Positions 1 to 10,346 of a stretch of 54,027 nt of DNA are shown piece after piece. How positions within the stretch are numbered: position 1 is the stretch's first letter; every line of letters starts with the position of its first letter. The notes below the pieces were generated by a model. It ran no database searches. It was not told the DNA's origin and saw only the letters and a list, made by a program, of their open reading frames with translations. The stretch is from Legionellaceae bacterium (GTDB lineage: Bacteria; Pseudomonadota; Gammaproteobacteria; Legionellales; Legionellaceae): NCBI GenBank assembly GCA_011087865.1, contig JAALKW010000003.1:21758-75784 (forward strand). The letters are read 5' to 3'. The translations under genes and the position numbers were made by a program.

Positions 1-2
1 GC

Positions 3-206
3 TTTGAGGTGTTATTAGATGACCGAAAAGAGCGCCCTGGTGTTTTATTTGCAGATAATGATTTAATCGGTATTCCACATCGGATAGTCATTGGTGAACG
101 AAGCCTTGATGCGGGCATGATTGAATACAAAGCGCGATGTGACGCTGAGGCGGTTCAAATGCCAATAGATGAAATTGAAAATTTCTTTTTAAGAAATTTA
201 AGATAG
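3..206 (+). CDS. proS: Prolyl-tRNA synthetase, C-terminal end (partial)
   Basis: The reading frame is open from the left edge and ends at a TAA at 204-206. The translated end reads [20 protein letters not shown] followed by a GIPH and VIGER stretch. This is the anticodon-binding domain end of bacterial-type ProS, which charges tRNA-Pro in the cytoplasm. The start and catalytic core lie left of the window. The GTG at position 9 is internal, not a start, because the family match continues upstream of it. The identification rests on about 68 residues but the match to the family tail is characteristic. Confidence 0.87.
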   Translation, partial: FEVLLDDRKERPGVLFADNDLIGIPHRIVIGERSLDAGMIEYKARCDAEAVQMPIDEIENFFLRNLR

Positions 207-274
207 TTATGCAAGCGTTCTAATCAACAGTAGTTTTAATAAAAAAATTATGCCTTTATATATAGAGGGGATGT

Positions 275-1252
275 ATGTTTGATAGTCATCAACTTGAGGA
301 AACAACTAAAATAAATGTAAGTCGTGACTATCAAACAGGTTTGTATACCTATGTAAAACACACCTCACGTTTTGATTTTCCTAAACCCAAAAATACAGAG
401 CTAAGTGAAGATGATTTAGAAGAGCTGGATACTATTTACACAAAAAAACTATCTGCATTTTGTCGCGCCATTTTTGCAATCGACGCGCGCTCCCATCACT
501 CATATTGGAAATGTAATGGAATTTTTGGCGGGAAAACAAATCAATTAATTGAAAAAGATCTGCGACTCCTAAGCGATAATACAATACAGAATATAGAGCC
601 TCTAACTTCTCTACTTAAAGATAGGTTCTCACTATTTGATACGACATACCATTCTGCAGAAGATATCCTTGCCCATCAAAATGCGGCTTCATTATTTATT
701 GAAGAATGTTTAAAAAATGAAGCATTTAAGAAAAATTTAGAACTCATTTCTCTCAAAGAAGCTATCAATCTTAAAGAAAAACAAACACCTTTTTGGAGGG
801 ATAAAAAGAACTATGCTTATGCACTTAATCTTTTCTTAAAATTACCACTCAATCTTATCGATTTTCTGCTCAGTCTATATATCTTAATGATTGTTGTGAT
901 TCTTCATTTTGCTTTTCTCACAGCTGCAGCTGATATTTCACTCTTTCTAGCATTACCTTTATATTTCACTTCAATGAGCTTAATGGTATGGGCTGGAAAC
1001 TGGTTTATTGATATTGAAGCTTCGATCCCTAACTTAATGGTACTGATTGGAGCAGGCATTGATTATTGTGTTGAAGCACTTTTTAATTTGACATTTTTCG
1101 AAACTGAACTTGCAAGTACATTGTTTGATATTAATCAAGCAAAACAAACCAATGATACACATCCTACAAGACTTAACAGTTTCTGGTCTACTGATACAAA
1201 TGATTCAGAAGATGAAGAGATATCCCCATCGCTAATCGAGTGGCGAACTTAA
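275..1252 (+). CDS. Hypothetical membrane protein, 325 aa
   Basis: I do not recognise this protein. The start ATG at 275 follows a GAGGGG box four bases upstream; an ATG at 271 leads to an immediate stop. Residues 1-185 are hydrophilic and mostly helical in composition. Residues about 190-265 hold two or three hydrophobic segments that could span the membrane, and the last 45 residues are polar with an acidic patch (NDSEDEE). No signal peptide or catalytic motif is visible. It stands alone between proS and the convergent ahcY operon. A soluble domain followed by a hydrophobic hairpin is common in secreted effectors of intracellular gammaproteobacteria, but nothing here proves that role. Confidence 0.7.
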   Translation: MFDSHQLEETTKINVSRDYQTGLYTYVKHTSRFDFPKPKNTELSEDDLEELDTIYTKKLSAFCRAIFAIDARSHHSYWKCNGIFGGKTNQLIEKDLRLLSDNTIQNIEPLTSLLKDRFSLFDTTYHSAEDILAHQNAASLFIEECLKNEAFKKNLELISLKEAINLKEKQTPFWRDKKNYAYALNLFLKLPLNLIDFLLSLYILMIVVILHFAFLTAAADISLFLALPLYFTSMSLMVWAGNWFIDIEASIPNLMVLIGAGIDYCVEALFNLTFFETELASTLFDINQAKQTNDTHPTRLNSFWSTDTNDSEDEEISPSLIEWRT

Positions 1253-1315
1253 GCTGAGTTATGATCAAATAGCAGCATGAAAAATGCTTTAGATTAAGAT
1301 TTAAGGTAACTCCCC

Positions 1316-1345
1316 ACGTCATCCCGAGTGCAGCGAGGGATCTCC
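1316..1345. repeat. Possible dispersed intergenic repeat element
   Basis: The stretch ACGTCATCCCGAGTGCAGCG and the following AGGGATCTCC resemble the short GTCAT-CCCGAG type repeats scattered in intergenic DNA of many bacteria. It carries inverted ATCCC and GGGAT arms around a ten-odd base core. It lies between two convergent genes, beyond the ahcY terminator. Only this one copy is seen in the window (a separate palindrome at 17839 shares ATCCCGAG), so calling it dispersed is inference. Confidence 0.4.
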
Positions 1346-1369
1346 TGAATGTGGCACAGTCTTTAACAT

Positions 1370-1400
1370 AAATAAAACGGGATCAGCCTTGGCCAATCCC
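1370..1400 (-). terminator. Intrinsic terminator of the grpE-ahcY operon
   Basis: On the minus strand, just after ahcY, GGGAT (1400-1396) pairs with ATCCC (1383-1379). The inner bases TGGC and GCTG extend the stem through two wobble pairs, and a U-rich run GTTTTATTT follows (1378-1370). Position and structure fit a Rho-independent terminator closing the six-gene transcription unit. Confidence 0.7.
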
Positions 1401-1409
1401 CAATATGAT

Positions 1410-2717
1410 TCAATACCGGTAATGCTCAGGCTTATAAGGCCCATGTACCGATAAATTAAGATACGCCGCTTGCTCCGCACTGAGTGCCGTCAGCTTTGCG
1501 CCGATTCTATCTAAATGCAATCGAGCCACTTTTTCATCGAGTTTTTTCGGCAAGGTATACACTTGTTTCTCATAATTTTCTGCATGCTGAAAGAGCTCAA
1601 TCTGAGCAAGCACTTGATTCGTAAACGAGGCAGACATCACAAAGCTTGGGTGCCCTGTCGCACAACCTAAATTAACCAATCGGCCTTCGGCCAATACGGT
1701 GAGCCGTTTGCCATCTGGAAAAATCACTTGATCCACTTGGGGCTTCACATTATCCCAGGCATAATGCTTTAAACTCGCAATATCAATTTCAGAATCGAAA
1801 TGCCCAATATTGCATAATATAGCTTGGTTTTTCATGCGCGCCATGTGTGCGTGCGTGACGACATGATAGTTACCGGTTGCTGTGACTAAAATATCAACTT
1901 CATGAGCCACATCATCAAGTGTGACCACGCGATAGCCTTCCATTGCCGCTTGCAGCGCACAAATCGGGTCAATTTCTGCAATATATACGGTCGCACCTTG
2001 GCCTCGGCGCGCTTGTGCGCAGCCTTTACCCACATCACCATAGCCTAAAATCAATGCAATTTTACCGGCAATCATGACATCTGTTGCGCGTTTGATGCCA
2101 TCTAAGAGCGACTCGCGGCAACCGTATAAATTATCAAATTTAGATTTTGTAACAGAATCGTTCACGTTCATGGCTGGCATGCCGAGCGTTTTGTTTTTTG
2201 CCATCTCATACAGCCGCGCCACGCCAGTAGTTGTTTCTTCTGAGAGGCCTTTGATTTCAGGTAATAACTCGGGATAATCAACATGCACTAAAGCCGTTAA
2301 ATCACCGCCGTCATCTAAAAGTAAATTAGGCGTCCAATGATCAGGGCCCTGAATGGTTTGATGAACACACCAGGTGTATTCTTCTTCTGTTTCACCTTTC
2401 CAAGCAAATACAGGCACACCAGTTGCTGCAATGGCTGCCGCTGCATGGTCTTGTGTTGAAAAAATATTACACGACGACCAACGTACTTCAGCACCTAATG
2501 CGCATAAAGTTTCGATGAGAACTGCAGTTTGAATGGTCATGTGTAGGCAGCCCGCAATGCGGGCGCCTTTCAATGGCTTTGAGGCACCAAATTCATCACG
2601 AAGTGCCATAAGACCTGGCATTTCAGTTTCAGCGATTGAAATTTCTTTTCGGCCCCATTCAGCAAGGCTTAAATCAGCTACACGGTAATCCGTTACTTTC
2701 TCGCTTACTTCCGACAT
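1410..2717 (-). CDS. ahcY: Adenosylhomocysteinase
   Basis: AhcY splits S-adenosylhomocysteine into adenosine and homocysteine, closing the methylation cycle that MetK, encoded just upstream, feeds. The 435-residue length fits the bacterial enzyme without the long insert of some family members. The NAD-binding loop GYGDVGKG lies at about residues 225-232, the [13 protein letters not shown] substrate region at about 174-186, and the C-terminal end is the typical KPEHYRY. The ATG at 2717 follows a strong AAGGAG box, even though this places the start 44 bases inside metK. The overlap points to coupled expression of metK and ahcY. Many enterobacteria use the Pfs/LuxS route instead; here the direct hydrolase is used. 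Confidence 0.97.
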   Translation of the reverse strand: MSEVSEKVTDYRVADLSLAEWGRKEISIAETEMPGLMALRDEFGASKPLKGARIAGCLHMTIQTAVLIETLCALGAEVRWSSCNIFSTQDHAAAAIAATGVPVFAWKGETEEEYTWCVHQTIQGPDHWTPNLLLDDGGDLTALVHVDYPELLPEIKGLSEETTTGVARLYEMAKNKTLGMPAMNVNDSVTKSKFDNLYGCRESLLDGIKRATDVMIAGKIALILGYGDVGKGCAQARRGQGATVYIAEIDPICALQAAMEGYRVVTLDDVAHEVDILVTATGNYHVVTHAHMARMKNQAILCNIGHFDSEIDIASLKHYAWDNVKPQVDQVIFPDGKRLTVLAEGRLVNLGCATGHPSFVMSASFTNQVLAQIELFQHAENYEKQVYTLPKKLDEKVARLHLDRIGAKLTALSAEQAAYLNLSVHGPYKPEHYRY

Positions 2718-3888
2718 GCTTGCTCTCCTTGATTAAGCCCGATACGGCGGCACGTAGTGCGTCTACTTTATCTAAGCGTTCCCAAGGAAACGCGTCACGT
2801 CCATAATGTCCAAGCGTTGCTGTTTCTCTATAAATAGGTCTTAACAAATCATGATGCGAAATAATACCTGCAGGGGTTAAATCAAAGTGCTCACGTACAA
2901 GCTGAAGCATAACATCGGCTCCCACTCGGCCTGTTCCAAATGTCTCAATATGAATCGAAGTCGGCTCAACAACACCAATCGCATATGAAACTTGAATTTC
3001 ACATTTATCTGCGATGCCTGCGGCTACTAAATTTTTCGCCACATGACGCGCAGCATATGCCCCTGAACGGTCGACTTTTGAGGGATCTTTACCCGAGAAA
3101 CAACCGCCGCCATGACGTGCCATGCCGCCGTAAGTATCAACAATAATTTTTCGCCCGGTTAAACCGCAGTCTCCCAGTGGCCCACCAATCACAAAGCGCC
3201 CCGTTGGATTAATCAAGAAACGGGTGTCTTTTGTTATCCAGTCACTCGGGAGTACAGGCCTAATAATTTGCTCTTCAACCAATCGTACAAGCTCAGCTTG
3301 TTTTATTTCAGGAGCATGTTGGGTTGAAAAAACAATGGTATCAATCGAAACGGGTTTATTATTCTCATAACGCAATGTTAACTGACACTTTGCATCGGGT
3401 CTTAACCAAGACAACTCACCACTTTTTCGAAGTTCTGCCTGACGCGCCATTAAAAGATGCGAATACGCAATAGGCGCAGGCATGAGCACGTCTGTTTCGT
3501 TCGATGCATAACCAAACATGAGACCTTGATCCCCTGCGCCTAAAATTGTTTTATCGGCTTGATCAACACCCTGTGCAATATCAGGGGATTGCTTTCCAAT
3601 AGCAGATAATACAGCGCATGACTCCCAGTCAAACCCCATGGCTGAGCTATTATATCCAATATCTCGAATCACACCGCGTGTAATTTCTTCAACATCAACC
3701 CACGCTGTGGTTGTAATTTCACCGCCGACCATCACCATGCCTGTTTTGACAAACACTTCACAGGCAACACGTGCATGTTTATCTTGCGCTAAAATGGCAT
3801 CAAGCACTGCGTCTGAAATTTGATCGGCGATTTTATCAGGATGACCTTCAGAAACAGATTCGGAAGTAAATACATTGCTAAAACTCAC
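2674..3888 (-). CDS. metK: S-adenosylmethionine synthetase
   Basis: MetK makes S-adenosylmethionine from methionine and ATP in the cytosol. Visible motifs are [12 protein letters not shown] near residue 16 (ATP site), GAGDQG near residue 117, the glycine-rich [14 protein letters not shown] and [11 protein letters not shown]. The start is a GTG at 3888 with AAGGAT eight bases upstream. The 404 residues exceed the usual 384 because of a polar tail ([17 protein letters not shown]) that runs into ahcY; that tail may be a by-product of the overlap. Only 16 bases separate it from carA, so there is no room for a SAM riboswitch and it is probably read from promoters further upstream. Confidence 0.97.
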   Translation of the reverse strand: MSFSNVFTSESVSEGHPDKIADQISDAVLDAILAQDKHARVACEVFVKTGMVMVGGEITTTAWVDVEEITRGVIRDIGYNSSAMGFDWESCAVLSAIGKQSPDIAQGVDQADKTILGAGDQGLMFGYASNETDVLMPAPIAYSHLLMARQAELRKSGELSWLRPDAKCQLTLRYENNKPVSIDTIVFSTQHAPEIKQAELVRLVEEQIIRPVLPSDWITKDTRFLINPTGRFVIGGPLGDCGLTGRKIIVDTYGGMARHGGGCFSGKDPSKVDRSGAYAARHVAKNLVAAGIADKCEIQVSYAIGVVEPTSIHIETFGTGRVGADVMLQLVREHFDLTPAGIISHHDLLRPIYRETATLGHYGRDAFPWERLDKVDALRAAVSGLIKESKHVGSKRESNGLPCS

Positions 3889-3904
3889 GGCGATATATCC
3901 TTAT

Positions 3905-5032
3905 TTAAACTGCATTTTTATCATGCATAGATTGAATAAATGGGTCAAACACACAAGTTGCATCATGTGGACCAGGGCCTGCTTCTGGGTGTCCTTGAAA
4001 ACCAAACGCAGACTGACTCTCATGAATAATACCTTGTAAGCTTTTATCAAACAAGGAGCGATGTGTCACACGTAAATATCCAGGCAATGATGCTTCATCA
4101 ATCGCAAAGCCATGGTTTTGACTGGTAATTAAAACGCGTTCCGGTGATTCAATTTGAATGACTGGATGATTCACACCATGATGACCAAACTTCATTTTGA
4201 TGGCACGCGCACCACATGCGAGTGCTAAAATTTGAAAACCAAGACAAATACCAAACAAAGGAACCTGTTCTTTTAATAAATCACGCGCTGCCTGAATCGC
4301 ATAATCACAGGCAGATGGATCACCCGGGCCATTAGACAGCAAAACACCATGCGGATTCATTGCTATCACAGCTTCAGCTGAAGTATCTGCAGGCACCAAC
4401 GTCAGATGACATCCTTTATCATGTAAGCGCCGTAAAATACTGTGCTTCACACCAAAATCATACACCACTACATGCAAACGTTCAGGTTTTGAATCCAGTG
4501 CCCAGTCACCCCGTCCCAAATGCCAACGCTCAATCGCTTTTCGAGACACAACACTTGCTAAATCAACACCTGACAATCCGGGATATGCTTTGGCACGCGA
4601 AATAGCCTCTTCCAGATGGTTCATGTCCGTTGTAATACACGCAGACATAGCCCCTTTATCTCGTAAATAATGCGTTAACGCACGCGTATCCACCCCTGCA
4701 ATCGCAACCACACGGTGTTTTTTTAAAAAATCAGGCAAACTTTGTTCTGAGCGATAGTTACTGGACAGTGAGATATCATTTTGGAGCACCAAGCCTTCAG
4801 CCCATACCCGAGAAGACTCCATATCTTCTTGATTACAGCCCGTATTACCAACATGTGCTGTCGTAAACATCACAAGCTGATGAGCATAAGACGGGTCGGT
4901 TAAAATTTCTTGATAACCCGTCATACCGGTATTAAAAACAAGCTCACCGGCAGAGGTCCCTGATGCGCCAACAGAAAAACCCTCAAATTTTGAGCCATCT
5001 GAAAGAACAAGACATGCCGGTGAATTTATCAT
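3905..5032 (-). CDS. carA: Carbamoyl-phosphate synthase small subunit
   Basis: CarA is the glutamine amidotransferase subunit that passes ammonia to CarB for carbamoyl phosphate, used for pyrimidines and arginine. The class I glutaminase domain shows the nucleophile in FGICLGFQ near residue 263 and the HPE end of the triad in FQGHPEAGPGP near residue 347. The N-terminal CarA-specific domain reads LSDGSKFEG and NTGMTGYQEIL. The ATG directly abuts the dnaJ stop (TAAATG), with GAGGAT about 12 bases upstream inside dnaJ. carB, which normally follows, is missing here and metK takes its place. Confidence 0.97.
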   Translation of the reverse strand: MINSPACLVLSDGSKFEGFSVGASGTSAGELVFNTGMTGYQEILTDPSYAHQLVMFTTAHVGNTGCNQEDMESSRVWAEGLVLQNDISLSSNYRSEQSLPDFLKKHRVVAIAGVDTRALTHYLRDKGAMSACITTDMNHLEEAISRAKAYPGLSGVDLASVVSRKAIERWHLGRGDWALDSKPERLHVVVYDFGVKHSILRRLHDKGCHLTLVPADTSAEAVIAMNPHGVLLSNGPGDPSACDYAIQAARDLLKEQVPLFGICLGFQILALACGARAIKMKFGHHGVNHPVIQIESPERVLITSQNHGFAIDEASLPGYLRVTHRSLFDKSLQGIIHESQSAFGFQGHPEAGPGPHDATCVFDPFIQSMHDKNAV

Positions 5033-6187
5033 TTAGAGTTTCATATCCTCAAAAAATTGTTTTACACGGCCAAACCATGAAGCAGATTGTGGTGAATGTG
5101 CACCTGGGTTCTTATCTAGATCAGTTTGAAACTGCTCTAAAAATGCTTTTTGATCTTTTGACAGCTTCACAGGTGTTTCAACAATCACTCGACACAGTAA
5201 GTCGCCAGAACCATGTGCTCTTACGGACTTAACACCTTTACCGCGTAACCTAAATAATTTACCTGTTTGCGTTTCTGCAGGAATTTTTAATGCCACACGA
5301 CCAGCTAAAGTCGGTACATCAATGCTGCCACCCAGTGCCGCTGTTGTAAAGGCAATAGGCACTTCACAATGCAAGTCTTTGCCATCTCTTTCAAAAATCG
5401 CATGCTTTTTAACCGCAACCTGAACATATAAATCACCGGTTGGACCACCATGCAACCCGGCCTCACCTTCACCGCCCAAGCGCACCCGATCGCCTTCGTC
5501 AACACCCGCAGGAATTTTAACAGTCAGTGTTTTACTGTCTCGTACGCGACCTTGACCATGACAATCAGTACAAGGGTCTGAAATCACTTGACCTTCACCA
5601 TGACAATGCGGACAGGTCTGCTGTATTGAAAAAAAGCCTTGCTGAATACGAACTTGCCCAACACCATTACAGGTTTCACAACTCGTTGGTTTGGTTCCTT
5701 TTTTACCACCAGAACCATCACAAGTACCACATGCCACATGACGCGGCACCGTGATTTCAACGGATTTGCCACTCGCTGCTTCTTCAAGGGTTAGCTGCAC
5801 ACCAATTTGAAGATCAGAACCACGCTGCGCGCGTGATCCAGAACGACCACCGCGTGCACCTTGTTGGCCACCCGTAAAAATATTTTCAAAAATATCTTCA
5901 AATACATCCCCAAAGCCACCAAAGCCACCCGCACCTGGTCCACCCCCTCCAGCCATGCCATCAACCCCTGCATGTCCAAACTGGTCGTATGCTGCACGTT
6001 TTTCTTTATCAGAAATAACAGCATAAGCTTTTTGAATTTCTTTAAATTTTTCCTCGGCCGAACTATCACCCGGATTTCTATCCGGATGATATTTCATTGC
6101 AAGTTTACGATATGCTTTTTTTACATCAGCATCACTGGCGTCGCGTGCGACACCGAGAAGCTCATAATAATCATCTTGTTGCTGCAT
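5033..6187 (-). CDS. dnaJ: Chaperone protein DnaJ
   Basis: DnaJ is the J-domain co-chaperone that delivers unfolded clients to DnaK and stimulates its ATPase. In order: J domain with YHPDRNPGD near residue 33, a Gly/Phe-rich linker (about 77-115), four zinc-binding CxxCxGxG repeats ([32 protein letters not shown], about 150-215) and the C-terminal client-binding domains. At 384 residues it is a full-length class I DnaJ. It starts 23 bases after dnaK with a GAGAGAG box and continues directly into carA, so it belongs to the heat-shock transcription unit. Confidence 0.98.
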   Translation of the reverse strand: MQQQDDYYELLGVARDASDADVKKAYRKLAMKYHPDRNPGDSSAEEKFKEIQKAYAVISDKEKRAAYDQFGHAGVDGMAGGGGPGAGGFGGFGDVFEDIFENIFTGGQQGARGGRSGSRAQRGSDLQIGVQLTLEEAASGKSVEITVPRHVACGTCDGSGGKKGTKPTSCETCNGVGQVRIQQGFFSIQQTCPHCHGEGQVISDPCTDCHGQGRVRDSKTLTVKIPAGVDEGDRVRLGGEGEAGLHGGPTGDLYVQVAVKKHAIFERDGKDLHCEVPIAFTTAALGGSIDVPTLAGRVALKIPAETQTGKLFRLRGKGVKSVRAHGSGDLLCRVIVETPVKLSKDQKAFLEQFQTDLDKNPGAHSPQSASWFGRVKQFFEDMKL

Positions 6188-6210
6188 GAATTGCTCTCTC
6201 GGTGTAAGAC

Positions 6211-8160
6211 TTACGCTTTATCGTCTTCTTTTTTATTATCATCGACTTCTTCAAACTCAGCATCAACAACCGCTTCATCATCAGAGGCTGCGGCTTCTTC
6301 AGAACTTGCTTCAGCGCCTGCATCAGCCGCATTTGCATCCGCTGACTGTTTCGCATACAAACGTTCAGCCATTGATGAAGACGCTTTATTTAAGACTTCA
6401 AGCTTTTCTTCAATCTCAGCTTTATCATTGCCTTTTAACGCTTCTTGCAATGATGATGTTGCTTCTTCAATGCTTTGTTTTTCAGCCGCTTCAATATCAT
6501 CACCTAACTCTTTCAATGATTTTTCAGTGCTATGAATTAAGCTGTCTGCTTGATTACGAAGTTCAACCATTTCTTTAAAGACTTTATCATCTTCAGCATG
6601 TGCTTCAGCATCTTTCACCATCGCATCGACTTCTTCATCACTCAAACCGCTTGATGCTTTAATCACAATCGATTGTGCTTTACCGGTTGCTTTATCTTTT
6701 GCAGAAACGTTTAAAATACCATTGGCATCAATATCAAACGTTACTTCAATTTGAGGCACACCACGAGGTGCTGCTGGAATATCAGCTAAATCAAAACGAC
6801 CCAAAGACTTATTCGCTGACGCTTGTTCCCGCTCACCTTGTAACACATGCACAGTCACAGCTGTTTGATTATTATCAGCCGTTGAAAACACTTGGTTTGC
6901 TTTGGTAGGAATGGTTGTATTTTTATCGATTAATTTAGTCATCACGCCACCCATGGTTTCAATCCCAAGTGATAAGGGTGTGACATCCAATAATAAAATA
7001 TCTTTCACATCGCCAGATAATACAGCGGCTTGAATAGCAGCTCCTACCGCAACCGCCTCATCAGGATTAACATCACGACGTGGTTCTTTACCAAAAAAAT
7101 CTTCCACTGTTTTTTGAACCAATGGCATACGTGTTTGACCACCCACTAAAATCACTTCATCAACGTCTGAAACACTAAGCCCTGCATCTTTCAATGCTGT
7201 CTTACAAGGTGCTACCGTACGTTTAACTAAGGCTTCAACCAATGATTCAAGTTTTGCACGTGTTAATTTAATATTTAAATGCTTCGGCCCACTGGCATCT
7301 GCTGTAATATAAGGCAAATTAACATCCGTTTGTTGCGCTGAAGATAATTCAATTTTTGCTTTTTCAGCCGCTTCTTTTAAACGCTGTAATGCCAATGGAT
7401 CGCTGTGCAAATCAATCCCTGCATCTTTCTTAAACTCAGAGGCTAAATACTCAATCAACGCCAAATCAAAATCTTCACCGCCTAAGAATGTATCACCATT
7501 GGTTGCTAAGACTTCAAACTGATGCTCACCATCTACTTCGGCAATTTCAATAATAGACACATCAAACGTACCACCACCTAAGTCATACACAGCAATGGTT
7601 GAATCACCCCGTTTTTTATCCATACCATAAGCCAATGCAGCAGCGGTAGGCTCATTGATAATACGTTTCACTTCAAGCCCTGCAATACGACCCGCATCTT
7701 TTGTCGCTTGACGTTGTGAGTCATTAAAATAAGCAGGAACTGTAATCACAGCTTCTGTGATATCTTTACCTAAATATTCTTCAGCGGTTTTTTTCATTTT
7801 CTTTAAAATTTCAGCCGAAATTTGTGGTGGTGCTTTGTCGTCTTTCTTAATCCGGACCCAAGCATCGCCATTGTCAGCTTTAACGATTTTATATGGCACC
7901 ATCTTAATATCTTTCTGCACAATCTTATCTGAAAATTGACGACCAATTAAACGCTTAATGGCAAACACGGTATTATCTGGGTTTGTCACAGCTTGACGTT
8001 TTGCTGCAGGTCCAACCAAGACTTCATCGTCTGTATACGCAATAATCGACGGCGTTGTGCGATGTCCTTCTGCATTTTCAATGACACGTACATCTTTTCC
8101 TTCCATCACAGCAACACACGAGTTGGTGGTTCCTAAATCAATTCCAATAATCGCTGACAT
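6211..8160 (-). CDS. dnaK: Molecular chaperone DnaK (Hsp70)
   Basis: DnaK binds exposed hydrophobic peptides in an ATP-controlled cycle with DnaJ and GrpE. The nucleotide-binding domain opens with [15 protein letters not shown] and holds the phosphate loops [13 protein letters not shown] (about residue 194) and [13 protein letters not shown] (about 340). The linker DVLLLDV-like segment ([13 protein letters not shown]) precedes the substrate-binding domain. The C-terminus is a long charged tail ending KKEDDKA. Length 649. A GGAGTG box lies eight bases before the ATG. An 82-base gap to grpE carries its own sigma-32-like promoter. Confidence 0.99.
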   Translation of the reverse strand: MSAIIGIDLGTTNSCVAVMEGKDVRVIENAEGHRTTPSIIAYTDDEVLVGPAAKRQAVTNPDNTVFAIKRLIGRQFSDKIVQKDIKMVPYKIVKADNGDAWVRIKKDDKAPPQISAEILKKMKKTAEEYLGKDITEAVITVPAYFNDSQRQATKDAGRIAGLEVKRIINEPTAAALAYGMDKKRGDSTIAVYDLGGGTFDVSIIEIAEVDGEHQFEVLATNGDTFLGGEDFDLALIEYLASEFKKDAGIDLHSDPLALQRLKEAAEKAKIELSSAQQTDVNLPYITADASGPKHLNIKLTRAKLESLVEALVKRTVAPCKTALKDAGLSVSDVDEVILVGGQTRMPLVQKTVEDFFGKEPRRDVNPDEAVAVGAAIQAAVLSGDVKDILLLDVTPLSLGIETMGGVMTKLIDKNTTIPTKANQVFSTADNNQTAVTVHVLQGEREQASANKSLGRFDLADIPAAPRGVPQIEVTFDIDANGILNVSAKDKATGKAQSIVIKASSGLSDEEVDAMVKDAEAHAEDDKVFKEMVELRNQADSLIHSTEKSLKELGDDIEAAEKQSIEEATSSLQEALKGNDKAEIEEKLEVLNKASSSMAERLYAKQSADANAADAGAEASSEEAAASDDEAVVDAEFEEVDDNKKEDDKA

Positions 8161-8211
8161 AATTTTTACACTCCAAATTCGGTTATCTAAAAAATACCCC
8201 TATGCACTCAC

Positions 8212-8239
8212 ATATGAGGGAGAAATTATTTATTTCAAG
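8212..8239 (-). promoter_or_regulatory. Probable sigma-32 heat-shock promoter of dnaK
   Basis: Read on the minus strand, CTTGAAA (8239-8233) is followed after 13 bases by CCTCATAT (8219-8212). This is seven of seven and seven of eight to the RpoH consensus CTTGAAA and CCCCATNT, at standard spacing. The expected transcript start near 8205 leaves about 45 untranslated bases before dnaK. Confidence 0.7.
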
Positions 8240-8242
8240 GGG

Positions 8243-8866
8243 TCAACTTGCTTTTTCTTTCGCCACCACCACGCGTGCGGCACGAATCACCCGATCATTG
8301 AGTTGATAGCCTTTCTGAAACACTGAAATCACTGTATTAGGTGCAGCATCTGCTGTTTCTTGCATGACCATCGCTTCATGCATTTCTGGATTAAATAACT
8401 CTCCGACCGGATTTAATTGCTTAACTTCGGCTTTTTCAAGCATATCCAAAAATAACTTCATGGTCAGTTCCAGCCCTTCATGCATCGCTGAATCACCATG
8501 TTTTTCTGCCAACAGCTCTGCCTGCTCAAGGCTATCAACCACTGGCAACAAATGATTAATAAATTTTTCTAGGCCATATCGATGCGCTTTTGTTACATCT
8601 CGTTCTGAGCGTCTACGTAAATTATCCATTTCAGCCGTCAGGCGCATGAGTTTATCCCAGTTTTCATGGGCTTTTTGCTCTGCTTTTGTCAACTTTTCTT
8701 CTAATGCAGCATAAGACGGATGATCTAACGCGTCACTATCTTCTTCTCTTTCATCATCATCTTGCATGTCATATGCTTCTTCAAGCATTTCTTCATTCAG
8801 CTTGGCTGCTTCTTCTGCCTCATGCGCTTCTTTAATTTTTCCCCAATCTTTGGTTTGCTTACTCAT
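8243..8866 (-). CDS. grpE: Nucleotide exchange factor GrpE
   Basis: GrpE releases ADP from DnaK. The first 70 residues are highly charged (EEAAKLNEEMLEEAYDMQDD) and lead to the long dimerising helix. The head domain carries the family signature around PVGELFNPEMHEAMV (about 155-170) and VISVFQKGYQLNDRVIRAARV near the end. Length 207 is normal. It is the first gene of the minus-strand chaperone unit, 36 to 70 bases downstream of a strong sigma-32-like promoter. An AAGG box lies about 13 bases before the ATG, slightly far. Confidence 0.97.
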   Translation of the reverse strand: MSKQTKDWGKIKEAHEAEEAAKLNEEMLEEAYDMQDDDEREEDSDALDHPSYAALEEKLTKAEQKAHENWDKLMRLTAEMDNLRRRSERDVTKAHRYGLEKFINHLLPVVDSLEQAELLAEKHGDSAMHEGLELTMKLFLDMLEKAEVKQLNPVGELFNPEMHEAMVMQETADAAPNTVISVFQKGYQLNDRVIRAARVVVAKEKAS

Positions 8867-8906
8867 ATCAATTCTATCGCCTTAAAAGTATTCAAGTTAT
8901 TTTTAA

Positions 8907-8933
8907 AATTGGGGCATTCATCTAAAATTCAAG
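8907..8933 (-). promoter_or_regulatory. Probable sigma-32 heat-shock promoter of grpE
   Basis: On the minus strand CTTGAA (8933-8928) and CCCCAATT (8914-8907) are separated by 13 bases, a near-consensus RpoH promoter 41 bases upstream of the grpE start. It sits inside the 131-base divergent region shared with the DAHP synthase gene and probably drives the whole grpE-ahcY unit. Confidence 0.8.
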
Positions 8934-8939
8934 GCCCTG

Positions 8940-8968
8940 TTGTTCATTTAGGCAATAACCCTGATAAT
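8940..8968 (+). promoter_or_regulatory. Probable sigma-70 promoter of the DAHP synthase gene
   Basis: TTGTTC (8940-8945) and GATAAT (8963-8968) are 17 bases apart, four and five of six to the housekeeping consensus. Transcription would start near 8975, about 23 bases before the ATG. It partly overlaps the divergent heat-shock promoter, so the two may interfere. Confidence 0.55.
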
Positions 8969-8997
8969 ATGCCTCTTTTATTTATTATTAAATTTTC

Positions 8998-10185
8998 ATG
9001 CCAACTGATTGGAACCCAACATCCTGGTTAAATTACCCAAACGCTCAAGCGCTTGTGTATAAAAACAAAATGCTTTTGAATTCGGTTTTAACCAAACTTG
9101 CGCAGAAACCGCCACTGGTGTCAGTCTCTGATATATTAAAATTAAAACAAACCTTAGCGAGAGCAAGCCAAGGACAAGCGTTTATACTCCAAGCAGGCGA
9201 CTGTGCTGAATCATTCAAAAATTCACGTCCAGCCATCATCCGTGAGCAATTGAAACTCATTGACCAAATGATAGCTATACTTCAAACCACAACCGAGCAG
9301 CCAGTCATCCCAATTGGACGCATCGCAGGCCAATATGCAAAACCACGTTCTTTTACGCATGAAACACAGGGTCACATCACACTCCCGAGTTACCGCGGTG
9401 ATTTGATTAATGCATCTGCATTTAATACGACCGCACGCGAACCACGCCCTGAATTATTGCTGAAAGGCTACGCTTCAGCAAAACATACCTTAGGCCTAAT
9501 TCAAAATTTATATAAAAAACGTACATTTTATATTTCACATGAAGCCCTACACCTAGACTATGAAGCAGCACTCACGCACCAATGTCCCAAAGGCTTATGG
9601 TATAATCTTTCAACGCACCTGCCTTGGGTCGGCATTCGAACCAACCAAGTAGACGGTGCACATATTGAGTTTTTACGGGGTACTCATAACCCCATTGGGA
9701 TTAAAGTTGGACCCAGCACAACACCAGATAAACTACTTCAGCTCATCCATACACTAAATCCTCAAAAAAGTGCCGGTCGTATTGTCCTCATCACACGCTT
9801 AGGTGCCACAGAAGTTCAACACACTTTACCTGCATTGATTCAAGCTACCCAACAGCATCAACATCCTGTCACCTGGTTTTGTGACCCCATGCATGGCAAT
9901 ACAAAAATCACCAGCTCACACATTAAAACAAGGCATTTCAATCAAGTTTGGCATGAACTTGAACAAACATTAAACCTTCACCAAGCACACCAAAGCCATC
10001 TCGGTGGTCTTCATCTTGAAATTACACCTGAGCCTGTGACTGAATGCTTGGGGGGCAAGCAAGGTCCCTCTGAATCAGATCTCACTAAAAATTATAAAAG
10101 CTTACTCGATCCACGTTTAAATGCTTCACAAGCCATTGAGGTTACAGACAAGTTAGCTCGAGCAATAAAACAAGCAATCAATTAA
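8998..10185 (+). CDS. 3-deoxy-7-phosphoheptulonate synthase, class II
   Basis: This enzyme condenses phosphoenolpyruvate with erythrose 4-phosphate, the first step of the shikimate pathway. Class II (plant/mycobacterial type) features are the DWNPTSW start, FILQAGDCAESF near residue 62 with the metal-binding Cys, RIAGQYAKPRS near 108, the CDPMHGNT motif near 297 and the LDPRLNASQ end. At 395 residues it is shorter than the roughly 450 of plant and mycobacterial enzymes and closer to the compact PhzC-like forms. No phenazine or other secondary-metabolite gene is nearby, so a housekeeping role is likely. No clear ribosome-binding site precedes the ATG. Confidence 0.92.
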   Translation: MPTDWNPTSWLNYPNAQALVYKNKMLLNSVLTKLAQKPPLVSVSDILKLKQTLARASQGQAFILQAGDCAESFKNSRPAIIREQLKLIDQMIAILQTTTEQPVIPIGRIAGQYAKPRSFTHETQGHITLPSYRGDLINASAFNTTAREPRPELLLKGYASAKHTLGLIQNLYKKRTFYISHEALHLDYEAALTHQCPKGLWYNLSTHLPWVGIRTNQVDGAHIEFLRGTHNPIGIKVGPSTTPDKLLQLIHTLNPQKSAGRIVLITRLGATEVQHTLPALIQATQQHQHPVTWFCDPMHGNTKITSSHIKTRHFNQVWHELEQTLNLHQAHQSHLGGLHLEITPEPVTECLGGKQGPSESDLTKNYKSLLDPRLNASQAIEVTDKLARAIKQAIN

Positions 10186-10286
10186 AAAACTCACTCAGAA
10201 TAAGTTAAAGAAAAGGGAAGCTACTTCATTCCTATTGAATCAAGGTTAGAGCATAACCGGGTCTGATCTAATAAAAAATTAATTGC

Positions 10287-10315
10287 TTTATTTTGGGGCA
10301 CTATAATGATATAAT
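10287..10315 (+). promoter_or_regulatory. Probable extended -10 promoter
   Basis: A perfect TATAAT at 10310-10315 is preceded by TG at the extended -10 position (TGATATAAT); a weak -35 TTTATT (10287-10292) lies 17 bases upstream. A second TATAAT sits at 10302-10307. This would start a transcript about 25 bases before the gene at 10347. Confidence 0.6.
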
Positions 10316-10346
10316 GCGCTGTTTTTAATTTTTACTGGAGTTATTT

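Noticed and set aside
3889-3904. SAM riboswitch before metK
   Set aside because: Only 16 bases separate carA and metK, too few for any riboswitch.
5861-6535. Long plus-strand frame opposite dnaJ/dnaK
   Set aside because: Its Ser/Ala/Phe-rich text is the mirror of the Gly-rich and acidic parts of the two chaperones; it has no start signal of its own.
8891-8896. Second CTTGAA upstream of grpE
   Set aside because: It lies downstream of the -10 element and has no matching CCCC box at the right spacing; chance occurrence.
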